Shown here piece by piece: positions 1-7,219 of a DNA stretch of 10,568 nucleotides. The stretch comes from Niveispirillum sp. (GTDB taxonomy: Bacteria > Pseudomonadota > Alphaproteobacteria > Azospirillales > Azospirillaceae): assembly GCA_016463045.1 (NCBI GenBank), contig JAEMSB010000103.1:1-10568 (forward strand). Direction: 5' to 3'. Within the stretch, counting starts at the first letter, position 1. The number at the start of each line of letters is the position of its first letter. The position numbers and the translations under genes were made by a program. The notes beneath the pieces are model-generated. The model was given only the letters and a program-made list of their open reading frames with translations, was not told the origin of the DNA and did no database searches.

Positions 1-781
1 CCCGGCTCATGATCGTGAACGCCTCTTCCAGGATCGCCCGGACCTCGGCCTGGGGATTGACCCCATAGGTGACTAGACGCCGGTTCTCGACCTTGGCAGC
101 CAGGGCCTGAACCTCTGGATGGTCCAGACAGATGGCGGCAAAGCCATAGAAGGGGATGTTTTCGACAAACCGGTCGAAGGCCTTCCGCTCCTCCTCGAAC
201 GTCCCGTAATGGTCCAGATGCTCGGGGTCCATATTGGTGACGATGCCGATGGTGGAGGGCAGCTTGGTGAAGGTGCCATCGCTTTCATCGGCCTCCACCA
301 CCATCCATTCGCCGCTGCCCAGCTTGGCATTGGTGCCCAGGGAATTGATGATGCCACCATTGATGATGGTCGGGTCCATGGCCCCGCCTTCCAGCAAGGC
401 CGCGACCATGCTGGTGGTGGTGGTCTTGCCATGGGTGCCGGCCACCGCGATCGACCATTTCAGGCGCATCAGCTCGGCCAGCATTTCGGCCCGGCGCACC
501 ACGGGGATCATGCCGGCCCGCGCCGCCACGACTTCCGGATTGTCCTTCTTCACGGCGGACGAGATGACCAGAACGGCGGCATCGCCCAGGTTTTCGCCCC
601 GGTGCCCGATCTCCACCTTGATGCCCAGCTTGCGCAGCCGCTGCACATTGTAATTGTCGGCCATGTCGCTGCCCTGCACGGCATAGCCCAGATTGTGCAG
701 CACCTCGGCGATGCCGGACATGCCGATACCGCCGATGCCGACGAAATGCAGGGTTCCGATATTCAGCGGCAAAGCCCGCAT
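1..781 (-). CDS. murC: UDP-N-acetylmuramate:L-alanine ligase MurC, N-terminal 260 residues (cut by window edge)
   Basis: MurC is the first Mur ligase: it joins L-Ala to UDP-MurNAc in the cytoplasm using ATP. The start ATG at 779-781 (MRALPLNIGTLHFVG) has GGAG at 790-793, 8 bases upstream. Visible motifs are the nucleotide-binding loop GIGGIGMSGIA at 15-25, the P-loop AGTHGKTTTTSM at 114-125, EADESDG at 163-169 and NMDPEHLDHYG at 183-193. The AGTHGKT form of the P-loop distinguishes MurC from MurD, MurE and MurF. The frame stays open to the left edge, and the C-terminal third, including the last ligase domain, is outside the window. The last visible residues (AILEEAFTIMSR) do not look like the strand I expect after TYGVNPQAEVR. 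In this order murB, ddl, ftsQ, ftsA and ftsZ would normally follow further left. Confidence 0.95.
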   Translation of the reverse strand, partial: MRALPLNIGTLHFVGIGGIGMSGIAEVLHNLGYAVQGSDMADNYNVQRLRKLGIKVEIGHRGENLGDAAVLVISSAVKKDNPEVVAARAGMIPVVRRAEMLAELMRLKWSIAVAGTHGKTTTTSMVAALLEGGAMDPTIINGGIINSLGTNAKLGSGEWMVVEADESDGTFTKLPSTIGIVTNMDPEHLDHYGTFEEERKAFDRFVENIPFYGFAAICLDHPEVQALAAKVENRRLVTYGVNPQAEVRAILEEAFTIMSR

Positions 782-784
782 GGG

Positions 785-994
785 TCAAACTCCAAGGCGA
801 CGGGTGATGGTGGAATAATCATGGTGCAGGCGCGGGGCGATTTTTTGTTCCATATGTGAAACAAACCCGCCCCTCAAAGGGCTCTGCGGTTGCGGCAGGG
901 TGAAGCGCCGGCGCGTCAGCCCGTTCAGCAGCAGCGGAAAGGCGCGCTCCAGTTCGGCCAGCGTGGGTTCGGCGGTGGTATCAATCATGCGCAT
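785..994 (-). CDS. Candidate small protein (69 aa) between murG and murC, unknown
   Basis: I do not recognise this ORF. It starts inside the last codons of murG (14-base overlap), has GAAGGGG at 1002-1008 spaced 7 bases from its ATG, and stops 3 bases before the murC ATG, so it fits the tight spacing of the operon. The product is basic and Arg-rich, without a signal peptide or membrane helix. Residues 11-27 (TLAELERAFPLLLNGLT) could form an amphipathic helix. The first 39 codons have the G/C-ending bias of the neighbouring genes, whereas from about codon 40 the third positions become mixed and A/T-richer. The second half may therefore be non-coding leader for murC, or the ORF may be recent or decaying. 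A second in-frame ATG at 988 would give 67 residues. The alternative is a chance frame in a 199-base intergenic region. Confidence 0.4.
   Translation of the reverse strand: MRMIDTTAEPTLAELERAFPLLLNGLTRRRFTLPQPQSPLRGGFVSHMEQKIAPRLHHDYSTITRRLGV
845..864. promoter_or_regulatory. Imperfect 20-base dyad upstream of murC
   Basis: The minus strand reads TTGTTTCACATATGGAACAA, which matches its own reverse complement at 16 of 20 positions, with TTGTT/AACAA arms perfect. As RNA, a 7-pair stem with a 6-base loop could form, including one G-U pair. It lies 64 bases before the murC ATG in an AT-richer patch of an otherwise GC-rich window. It could be an operator, an RNA hairpin, or chance. A run of six A follows the dyad on the minus strand, so it is not an intrinsic terminator for the operon. 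Confidence 0.3.
849..877 (-). promoter_or_regulatory. Weak candidate promoter for murC
   Basis: On the minus strand TTGAGG (872-877) and TATGGA (849-854) are separated by 17 bases, the usual sigma-70-type spacing. The -35-like hexamer matches the consensus at 4 of 6 positions, but the -10-like hexamer at only 3 of 6, so the call is weak. Its -10 element sits inside the dyad at 845-864, an arrangement that would suit repression. Transcription from it would begin roughly 60 bases before murC and would place the second half of the small ORF in the leader. Confidence 0.2.
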
Positions 995-2096
995 GCGGCA
1001 TCCCCTTCACCACGCGTTCAACGGCATCGGCCAGACGGTCGGCGGCATCCGGGATGGCCCAGCTGGCGGCGGCCTTTGCCGCACTGACCAGACGGCCTGG
1101 ATCGGCCAGGAAGGCCGCCAATTGTTCCGATACCGAAACAGGCGTGAACTCCTGCTGCGGCAGCAGCCAGGCACCGCCGGCCCCGACCAGCGACTGCGCG
1201 TTGGCGGTCTGGTGATCATCCATGGCGTACTGGTACGGAACCAGCAGGGAAGGGCGGCCAACCACCGACAGTTCGGCAACCGTTCCGGCACCGGAACGGG
1301 CGATCATCATGTGGCAGCCCGCCAGCTTGGCCGGCATATCCTTGAAGAACGTCGCCAGCTCCGCCTCCACACCCATCTGGGCATAGGCGCTGCGGGCTGC
1401 CTCGATATTCTCCGCCCGCGCCTGCTGCACGATCTTCAGGCGGTAGCGCACATCCTCGGGCAGCATTTCCACGGCCCGCGGCAGCACCTCACCAAAAATT
1501 GCCGCACCTTGGCTGCCACCGGTGACCAGCAGGTTCAGTGAACCACCGGCATAGGGCGCGGGATAGGGCGCGTCGCGGAGCGCCAGGATGTCGGGGCGGA
1601 CGGGGTTGCCCGTGCGGATGATACGCTTGCCATCCACCGCCGGTAGTCCAGCAACGCTGGGGAAGCTGGTGCAGATCATCCGCGCCTTGGCGGCCAGCAG
1701 CCGGTTGGCGCGGCCCAGCACGGCATTCTGTTCATGCAGCAGGGTGGGGATGCCCGCGCTTTGCGCCGCAAACACCGTCGGCAGGGACGGGTAGCCGCCG
1801 AAACCGACCACCAGGGCCGGCTGCAACTGCCGCAGCAGGGAACGCGCCTGCGCCGTGCCCACCACCAGTTCTACCACCATGCGCAGCTTGGCCCAAATGC
1901 CGGGGGCGGATGTGGCGGCGCGGATACGTTCGACGCGCACGTCGGGCAGATGATCGCCAAAGGCCTTGCCGCGCTTGTCCGTCACCAGAATGACCGAATG
2001 CCCGCGCGCGATCAGCGTGCGGGCAAGCGCCTCTGCCGGGAACATGTGGCCGCCGGTTCCCCCGGCGGCCAGGATGATGGGGCGAGATGCGGTCAT
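981..2096 (-). CDS. murG: UDP-GlcNAc:lipid I N-acetylglucosaminyltransferase MurG (lipid II synthase)
   Basis: MurG is a peripheral membrane GT-B glycosyltransferase that adds GlcNAc from UDP-GlcNAc to lipid I on the inner face of the membrane, giving lipid II. The 371-residue protein carries the first glycine loop AAGGTGGHMFPAEAL at 10-24, the second GFGGYPSLP at 98-106, HEQNAVLGRANR at 121-132, and GNPVR at 163-167. The donor-site segments are VTGGSQGA at 191-198, ARSGAGTVAEL at 266-276 and DDHQTANAQ at 293-301. The segment containing E275 matches the region that binds the UDP-GlcNAc ribose in the family. The ATG overlaps the ftsW stop (ATGA), with GGAG at 2104-2107, 7 bases upstream, so translation is probably coupled to ftsW. 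Length is normal. The 3' end overlaps a candidate small ORF by 14 bases. Confidence 0.97.
   Translation of the reverse strand: MTASRPIILAAGGTGGHMFPAEALARTLIARGHSVILVTDKRGKAFGDHLPDVRVERIRAATSAPGIWAKLRMVVELVVGTAQARSLLRQLQPALVVGFGGYPSLPTVFAAQSAGIPTLLHEQNAVLGRANRLLAAKARMICTSFPSVAGLPAVDGKRIIRTGNPVRPDILALRDAPYPAPYAGGSLNLLVTGGSQGAAIFGEVLPRAVEMLPEDVRYRLKIVQQARAENIEAARSAYAQMGVEAELATFFKDMPAKLAGCHMMIARSGAGTVAELSVVGRPSLLVPYQYAMDDHQTANAQSLVGAGGAWLLPQQEFTPVSVSEQLAAFLADPGRLVSAAKAAASWAIPDAADRLADAVERVVKGMPHAHD
1002..1008 (-). promoter_or_regulatory. Ribosome-binding-like site before the small ORF
   Basis: GAAGGGG occurs within the last codons of murG, exactly 7 bases before ATG 994. A near-ideal distance from a good Shine-Dalgarno core is the best single argument that the small ORF is translated. 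The bases also encode murG residues, so chance is possible. Confidence 0.4.
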
Positions 2097-3217
2097 AGCG
2101 CCTCTCCCGGTCCGAACCGCTTGCGGGTCAGGGCCAGCACCATGCCCATGCCGATGCCAAGCGCGATCAGCGAGGAGCCGCCATAGGAAATGAAGGGCAG
2201 GGTCATGCCCTTGGTCGGCATCAGATGCAGGGCCGAACCCATATTGATCAGGGCCTGCAGGCCGAACTGCATGGTCAGGCCGCTGGCCGCCAACATCACG
2301 AACAGGCTCTGGTCATTCGACGCGCGGGCAAAGCTGCGCAGGACCACAAAGCCGAACAGGCAGATGATGATCATACAGGTGATCATCCCCATCTCTTCGC
2401 CCGCGACGGAGAAGATGAAGTCGGCATGGCTGTCGGGGATGGACATCTTGACGGTGCCCTGGCCGGGTCCGGTGCCCCAGATGCCACCCTTTTCAAAGGC
2501 TTCAAGGGAGCGGGCAACCTGATAATTGTCGCCGGCGGCGGGGTCCAGGAACCGGTCGATACGGCTCTGCACGTGCGGGAACAGGAAATACGCGCTGACC
2601 AGACCGCCAATGCCCATCACCACGCAGGACGCCACGAAGACGATGGGCAGGCCCGCCAGGAAGAACTGGCCGAAGAAGATGCAGGTGATGACAAAGGTCT
2701 GCCCCAGGTCGGGCTGGCTCATCAGCAGGACCACGATCAGGCCATACAGCCCCACCACCACGGGGATACCAGGCACATTCTCCTGCGTGCGATGCAGGGC
2801 GAACAGCCACGCGGCAACAACCGCAAAGGCGGGCTTCAGGAATTCTGACGGCTGAACAGAGATGCCCGGAAGCTGCAACCAGCGCGTGGCGCCCTTGATC
2901 TCCATCCCGATGAACAGGGTCAGGAACACGCCGAACGTGGCGGCCAGGAACAGTATGACCGCCAGCCGCCGCACGCCGCGCGGCGACAGCAGCGATACGC
3001 CGAACATCAGGCCCAGCGACGGGATCAGCACCAGCAGATGCTTTTCGATGAAGTGGAAGCTGTCGGTGCCGATGCGCGTCGCCACGGCGGGGCTAGCCGC
3101 CTGGACCAAGACTACGCCGATCGTGGCGATCAGGATCACCGCCGCCATGGTCCAGCGGTCAACGGTCCACCACCAGCGGCCCAGGATCGAATGATCGGTA
3201 CGGGAGAATGAAACCAT
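2093..3217 (-). CDS. ftsW: Septal SEDS glycosyltransferase FtsW
   Basis: FtsW is a polytopic inner-membrane protein of the SEDS family that polymerises lipid II into septal glycan strands, paired with FtsI. The 374 residues have a short cytoplasmic N-terminus followed by about ten hydrophobic segments. Family motifs are KGATRWL at 108-114 followed by QPSEFLKP at 122-129, QPDLGQT at 168-174, the large periplasmic loop with GTGPGQGTVK at 248-257 and PDSHADFIFSVAGEE at 261-275, and MPTKGMTLPFISYGGSS at 333-349. D266 occupies the place of the invariant SEDS aspartate. RodA is the main alternative, but position between murD and murG is characteristic of FtsW. The ATG lies 2 bases after the murD stop with only a distant G-run (3229-3234) as ribosome site. 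The stop overlaps the murG start as ATGA. Confidence 0.96.
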   Translation of the reverse strand: MVSFSRTDHSILGRWWWTVDRWTMAAVILIATIGVVLVQAASPAVATRIGTDSFHFIEKHLLVLIPSLGLMFGVSLLSPRGVRRLAVILFLAATFGVFLTLFIGMEIKGATRWLQLPGISVQPSEFLKPAFAVVAAWLFALHRTQENVPGIPVVVGLYGLIVVLLMSQPDLGQTFVITCIFFGQFFLAGLPIVFVASCVVMGIGGLVSAYFLFPHVQSRIDRFLDPAAGDNYQVARSLEAFEKGGIWGTGPGQGTVKMSIPDSHADFIFSVAGEEMGMITCMIIICLFGFVVLRSFARASNDQSLFVMLAASGLTMQFGLQALINMGSALHLMPTKGMTLPFISYGGSSLIALGIGMGMVLALTRKRFGPGEAL

Positions 3218-3219
3218 GA

Positions 3220-4617
3220 TCAGACGATCCCCCCATTGGACAAGGCCCGGACGCGGGCCGCAAAATCATCGCCGCGCACTTCAAAATTCGGATACTGGTC
3301 AAAGCTGGCGCAGGCAGGCGACAGCAGCACGACCGGGGCCTCCCGCCCCTCTTCCTTGGCCTTGGCAAAGGCAGCACTGATAGCGACCTCCATGGTGCCG
3401 CAGCGCGTATGCGCCACGCCGCGCGCCGACAGCCATTGCGCAAACGCATCTGTCGCATCGCCGATCAGAAAGGCATGCGCCACCGCCGGCATGAAACTGT
3501 CCAGCCCGTCCAGGCCCGTATCCTTGGCCTTGCCGCCCAGGATCCAGTAGATGGGCTGATAGCAGGCCAGCGCCTTGGCCGCCGCATCGGCATTGGTGGC
3601 CTTGCTGTCATTGATGAAGCGGACCCCATCGATGCTGCCCACCAGGCTCTGGCGGTGGGCCAGACCGGGGAAGGTGCGCAACCCGTCCAGGATGTCGGCA
3701 TGGTTGATACCGACCGCGCGCGCCAGGGCATAGGCGGCGGCGGCATTCTGCCAATTATGCGTGCCGGGAAGGGCGGGCAAGGTCCGCAGGTCGGTGACGG
3801 GATGATGGTGACCACCCCGGTCATCGACCAGAACACCGTTCTCCACCCCGATCCCGCCGCTGACGGGGCCTTCGGCGCTGATGCGGATGACCTTGCCCGG
3901 AAATTCGGCGTCCAGTTCCAGGGCCATCCGGGCGCAATGCGGATCGTCAATGCAGATCACGGCCACCTGCGCGCCCGTCGCCATCCCCTTTTGAAAAATC
4001 AGCTTCTTGGCCGCGATATAGCCATCCATGCCGCCATGGCGGTCCAGATGGTCAGGCGTGATGTTCAGCAGGACCGCCGCGTCAAAGCCCAGAGAGGGCG
4101 TGATTTCCAGCTGATAGCTGGACATTTCCAAGACATAGACGCCGTCACCACCCAGCGCGTCGAACGACAGGGCCGGAATGCCCAGATTGCCGCCCACCTG
4201 CGTCGGCCTGCCCGTGCCGGCGATGATATGGGCGACCAGCGACGTGGTGGTGGATTTGCCGTTGGTGCCGGTGATGCCGACATAGGTGGCCTTGGGGCAT
4301 GCCTGACGCAGCAGCTCGATATCGCTGATGATCGGCACGCCGGCGGCCTTGGCCTTGGCGGCGATGGGGTTGGGCGCGGGGTAGGTGTGCGGGATGCCGG
4401 GCGACAGGACTAGGGCGTCGATGCCGGCAAAGTCGGTTTCGTGCAGGTTGGTCAGGTCGATCCCGGCCTCTGCCGCTGCCTTCTGCCCGCCCGGCCCGTC
4501 ATCCCAGGCCAGAAGCGTGGCCCCGGCCGCCTTCAGGGCGCGCGCCGCCGTCAGGCCTGACCGGGCCAGACCCATCACCGCGATCCTGCGACCTTTCAGA
4601 TGGCCAAGATCAATCAT
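3220..4617 (-). CDS. murD: UDP-MurNAc-L-alanine:D-glutamate ligase MurD
   Basis: This cytoplasmic ATP-dependent Mur ligase adds D-glutamate, the second stem-peptide residue, to UDP-MurNAc-L-Ala. In 465 residues it shows an N-terminal Rossmann motif (VMGLARSGL, 14-22), the P-loop GITGTNGKST at 114-123, VGGNLGIP at 141-148, EMSSYQL at 164-170, and NITPDHLDRHG at 185-195. K204 in AAKK is the likely carbamylated lysine. GTHNWQNAAAA at 285-295, INDSKATN at 335-342 and LLSPACASFDQY at 431-442 follow. An in-frame TTG at 4629 overlaps the mraY stop, but the ATG at 4617 is preferred: it has GAGGG 5 bases upstream, lying across the mraY stop, and gives the family-like start MIDLGHLKGRRIAV. That leaves an 8-base gap after mraY. 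The stop is only 2 bases before the ftsW ATG. Confidence 0.96.
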   Translation of the reverse strand: MIDLGHLKGRRIAVMGLARSGLTAARALKAAGATLLAWDDGPGGQKAAAEAGIDLTNLHETDFAGIDALVLSPGIPHTYPAPNPIAAKAKAAGVPIISDIELLRQACPKATYVGITGTNGKSTTTSLVAHIIAGTGRPTQVGGNLGIPALSFDALGGDGVYVLEMSSYQLEITPSLGFDAAVLLNITPDHLDRHGGMDGYIAAKKLIFQKGMATGAQVAVICIDDPHCARMALELDAEFPGKVIRISAEGPVSGGIGVENGVLVDDRGGHHHPVTDLRTLPALPGTHNWQNAAAAYALARAVGINHADILDGLRTFPGLAHRQSLVGSIDGVRFINDSKATNADAAAKALACYQPIYWILGGKAKDTGLDGLDSFMPAVAHAFLIGDATDAFAQWLSARGVAHTRCGTMEVAISAAFAKAKEEGREAPVVLLSPACASFDQYPNFEVRGDDFAARVRALSNGGIV

Positions 4618-4628
4618 TCCAGCCCTCA
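4618..4628 (-). promoter_or_regulatory. Ribosome binding site of murD overlapping the mraY stop
   Basis: On the minus strand the bases read TGAGGGCTGGA and lead directly into ATG at 4617. The mraY TGA supplies the first bases of the GAGGG Shine-Dalgarno core (4623-4627), and 5 bases separate it from the ATG. This favours ATG 4617 over the in-frame TTG at 4629, which would lie upstream of the site. Ribosomes terminating on mraY would be positioned to restart here. Confidence 0.7.
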
Positions 4629-5711
4629 ACGCAGCTTCAAGGTGGACAGGCCGACCAGCGCCAGGATGACGGCGATGATCCAGAACCGGATAACGACGGT
4701 CGGTTCCGACCAGCCCTTCTTTTCAAAGTGATGATGGATGGGCGCCATGCGGAACACCCGCTTCCCCGTCAGCTTGAACGACGCGACCTGGATCATCACC
4801 GACAGCGCCTCCAGCACGAACAGCCCGCCAACAATGGCCAGCACCAGTTCATGCTTGGTGATGACGGAGATGGCGCCCAGCGCCCCGCCCACCGACAGCG
4901 AGCCGGTATCGCCCATGAACACCATGGCCGGCGGCGCGTTGAACCACAGGAAACCCAGCCCGGCCCCGACCAGCGCGCCGCAGAACACGGCGAGTTCGCC
5001 CGTGCCCGGCACATGATGGATGCCCAGATAGTTGGAAAAGATGGCATTGCCCGACAGATACGCGATCAGGCCGAAGCAGGACGCCGCAATCATGATGGGC
5101 ACGGTCGCCAGCCCATCCAGCCCGTCCGTCAGGTTCACGGCATGGGAGGAGCCGATGATGACGATGATGGCGAACGGTACATAGAACCAGCCCAGATGGA
5201 TCAGCAGATCCTTGAAGAAGGGCAGGGCCAAGCCTGTCCCCATCTCCCACGGCGTGACCATCAGGTACCAGCCCGTGGCGACGGCGGCGACCACCAGGGT
5301 CGCCACCAGCTTCACCTTAGACGACAGACCCTTGGTGTTGCGCTTGGTCAGTTTCAGGTAGTCATCGCCAAACCCGACCAGACCGAAACCGACCGTCACC
5401 AGCAGCACGATCCAGGTATAGGTGTTGGTCAGATCGACCCACAACAGGGTGGAGACGATAACGGCGATCATGATCATCAGGCCGCCCATGGTGGGCGTGC
5501 CCTTCTTCTTCAGATGCGTTTCCGGCCCGTCGGTGCGGATCGGCTGACCTTCGCCCTGCTTGGATTTCAGCCAGCGGATGACGCGCGGCCCGATGACGAA
5601 GCTGATGATCAGCGCCGTCATGACGGCCCCGCCCGTCCGGAACGTGATGTACCGGAACAGGTTGAAGATCTGGAATTCGTCCGCCAGGGGATAGAGCAGG
5701 TTATACAGCAT
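4626..5711 (-). CDS. mraY: Phospho-MurNAc-pentapeptide transferase MraY (lipid I synthase)
   Basis: MraY is a polytopic inner-membrane enzyme that transfers phospho-MurNAc-pentapeptide from UDP to undecaprenyl phosphate on the cytoplasmic face, forming lipid I. The 361-residue protein has roughly ten hydrophobic segments and the family motifs: HLKKKGTPTMGG at 66-77, the aspartate pair D116-D117 in FGDDYLK, NLTDGLDGLA at 193-202, FMGDTGSL at 265-272 with D268, and PIHHHFE at 324-330. These include the conserved aspartates used for Mg2+ and substrate handling. Two adjacent ATGs occur at 5714 and 5711. The second is chosen because the family usually starts MLYNLL and because GAGAG (5718-5722) lies 6 bases before it, against 3 for the first. 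The gene overlaps the murF 3' end by 11 bases, suggesting coupled translation. Length is normal. Confidence 0.96.
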   Translation of the reverse strand: MLYNLLYPLADEFQIFNLFRYITFRTGGAVMTALIISFVIGPRVIRWLKSKQGEGQPIRTDGPETHLKKKGTPTMGGLMIMIAVIVSTLLWVDLTNTYTWIVLLVTVGFGLVGFGDDYLKLTKRNTKGLSSKVKLVATLVVAAVATGWYLMVTPWEMGTGLALPFFKDLLIHLGWFYVPFAIIVIIGSSHAVNLTDGLDGLATVPIMIAASCFGLIAYLSGNAIFSNYLGIHHVPGTGELAVFCGALVGAGLGFLWFNAPPAMVFMGDTGSLSVGGALGAISVITKHELVLAIVGGLFVLEALSVMIQVASFKLTGKRVFRMAPIHHHFEKKGWSEPTVVIRFWIIAVILALVGLSTLKLR

Positions 5712-7182
5712 CATTGTCTCTCGGTTGCTCTGCCGCCTTGTGCCCGGCGGCGTTCCCTTGCGGGTTATTGTTCTGTTGCGCGCGGTCCAGCGCCTTCAAC
5801 GCCTCGACCACCAGCGCCATGCGGCTGCCGGCGGACCCCTTGACCATCACGGCGTCGCCTGCCTTCACGGCGACGGCGACGATGGGGGCCAGGGTGGCGC
5901 TGTCGCTCGCGTGCGCGCCGCGCTTGTCGGCGGGCAATGCGTCAAACAGATGGCGCATATTGGGACCGCAGCAGAAAACCAGATCGGTGCCGGCCTTCAC
6001 GAACGGATCGGCCAGACCGGCATGCATGGCGGGCGCATGGTCGCCCAGTTCGCGCATGTCACCCAGAACGGCGATACGCCGCCCGCCCGCCCCGATCTCC
6101 GCCTGACCCAGCACACCGGCGGCGGCGGCCACGGACACGGGCGAGGCGTTGTAGCTTTCATCGATCAGGGTGAGGGAACCGCTTTCCAGCTCGATCGCCC
6201 GGCGCTGCCCGCGCCCCTTGATGGGGGCCAGCCCGGCCAGCGATTGCGCCGCCTCTGCCACATTGCCGCCCGCTGCCTTCACGGCCAGCAGGACCGCCAG
6301 CGAATTGACCGCATGGTGCTTGCCCGGCAGGGGGATGGTGTAGGTGACGTCAATGCCATCGATGCGGGCCGTGACCACGCCATGGTCGGCATGCGGCTCA
6401 TACGTCAACAGCCGTCCGTCAGCGCCTTCATGCGTGCCGAACGACTGAATCCGCGTCAGGCCTTGCGTGCGAGCGGCGGCCAGAAGGCGGGCATAATGGG
6501 CATTGTCGCGCGGCAGGATGGCCGTGCCGGATGCGTCCATACCTTCGAAAATCTCCGCCTTGGCGTCGGCGATATGCTCGACACTGGCGAAGAACTCGAT
6601 ATGCACCGCCTCCACCGTCGTGATGATGGCGATGTCGGGCCGCACCATGCGTGACAGGGGGCCAATCTCACCGGCATGGTTCATGCCCAGCTCGAACACG
6701 CCAAACCGGCTGTCGGCGGGAAAGCGCGACAGGGACAGCGGCACGCCCCAGTGATTGTTCAAGGACCCGACCGTGGCAAAGGTCTTGCCCTGGCTGTCGA
6801 GTGCGACCTTCAAAGCCTCCTTGGTGCCCGTCTTGCCGACCGAGCCGGTGACGGCGATGATCTTGCCGCCGGCCCGCACCCGGCCCATGCGGCCCAGGTC
6901 CTGCAGGGCCAGCATCGTGTCATCCACCTTGATCAGGCGGGCATCGCCTTCCAGACCGGCGGGGATATCGGCCACGATGGCCCCGGCGGCCCCCTGGTTC
7001 AGGGCCTGGGCGACAAAGGCATGGCCGTCGAAATTGGGTCCCTTCAGCGGGATGAATAGGTCGCCCTTGGCAATGGTGCGGCTGTCGATGGACACGCCCG
7101 TGACGGTCCAGGCAGCATCGCCCAGCGCCTTGCCATTGCAGGCCGCCGCCACTTCCTTGCCCGTCCACAGGATGTCTGACAT
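5701..7182 (-). CDS. murF: UDP-MurNAc-tripeptide:D-alanyl-D-alanine ligase MurF
   Basis: This cytoplasmic Mur ligase adds the D-Ala-D-Ala dipeptide to UDP-MurNAc-tripeptide, completing the pentapeptide precursor. The 493-residue protein has the N-terminal substrate domain with SIDSRTIAKGDLFIPL at 31-46, the P-loop TGSVGKTGTKE at 112-122, LNNHWGVPLSL at 141-151, ELGMNHAGEI at 164-173, and the C-terminal motif DESYNASPVS at 341-350. A polar Gln/Asn-rich tail (about 468-493) extends past the catalytic fold. The frame is open upstream to an ATG at 7302, but that would add 40 residues overlapping murE. The start at 7182 gives a family-like N-terminus (MSDILWTGKEV) and follows GAAGGG at 7193-7198. 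There are 37 bases between the murE stop and this ATG, the longest undisputed gap in the cluster. The 3' end overlaps the mraY start. Confidence 0.96.
   Translation of the reverse strand: MSDILWTGKEVAAACNGKALGDAAWTVTGVSIDSRTIAKGDLFIPLKGPNFDGHAFVAQALNQGAAGAIVADIPAGLEGDARLIKVDDTMLALQDLGRMGRVRAGGKIIAVTGSVGKTGTKEALKVALDSQGKTFATVGSLNNHWGVPLSLSRFPADSRFGVFELGMNHAGEIGPLSRMVRPDIAIITTVEAVHIEFFASVEHIADAKAEIFEGMDASGTAILPRDNAHYARLLAAARTQGLTRIQSFGTHEGADGRLLTYEPHADHGVVTARIDGIDVTYTIPLPGKHHAVNSLAVLLAVKAAGGNVAEAAQSLAGLAPIKGRGQRRAIELESGSLTLIDESYNASPVSVAAAAGVLGQAEIGAGGRRIAVLGDMRELGDHAPAMHAGLADPFVKAGTDLVFCCGPNMRHLFDALPADKRGAHASDSATLAPIVAVAVKAGDAVMVKGSAGSRMALVVEALKALDRAQQNNNPQGNAAGHKAAEQPRDNDAV
5715..5722 (-). promoter_or_regulatory. 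Ribosome binding site of mraY inside murF
   Basis: The minus strand reads GAGAGACA followed by two adjacent ATG codons, all within the last codons of murF. The GAGAG core is 3 bases from the first ATG (5714) and 6 from the second (5711). The second spacing is the better one, which supports the MLYNLL start. Confidence 0.5.
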
Positions 7183-7192
7183 CCCACACCCA

Positions 7193-7198
7193 CCCTTC
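7193..7198 (-). promoter_or_regulatory. Probable ribosome binding site of murF
   Basis: GAAGGG lies in the 37-base gap between murE and murF, 10 bases before ATG 7182. The spacing is longer than ideal. It supports an independent start here rather than at the in-frame ATG inside murE. The rest of the gap (7183-7219) shows no clear hairpin or promoter. Confidence 0.4.
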
Positions 7199-7219
7199 AA
7201 AAACGCACTAAACCCAAAC

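Noticed and set aside
285..788. 167-codon minus-strand frame over the start of murC.
   Set aside because: It is a shifted-frame shadow. The correct murC frame from 781 contains the P-loop and other MurC motifs throughout this stretch.
835..850. Possible plus-strand intrinsic terminator, because GC-rich bases are followed by TTTTTT at 841-846.
   Set aside because: No stable hairpin immediately precedes the T-run, and no plus-strand gene exists for it to terminate.
847..862. Possible ParB binding site (parS): the minus strand has TGTTTCAC, an exact half of TGTTTCACGTGAAACA.
   Set aside because: The other half does not match at the required spacing: the two arms are 2 bases further apart and the centre differs. 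Only a half-site resemblance remains.
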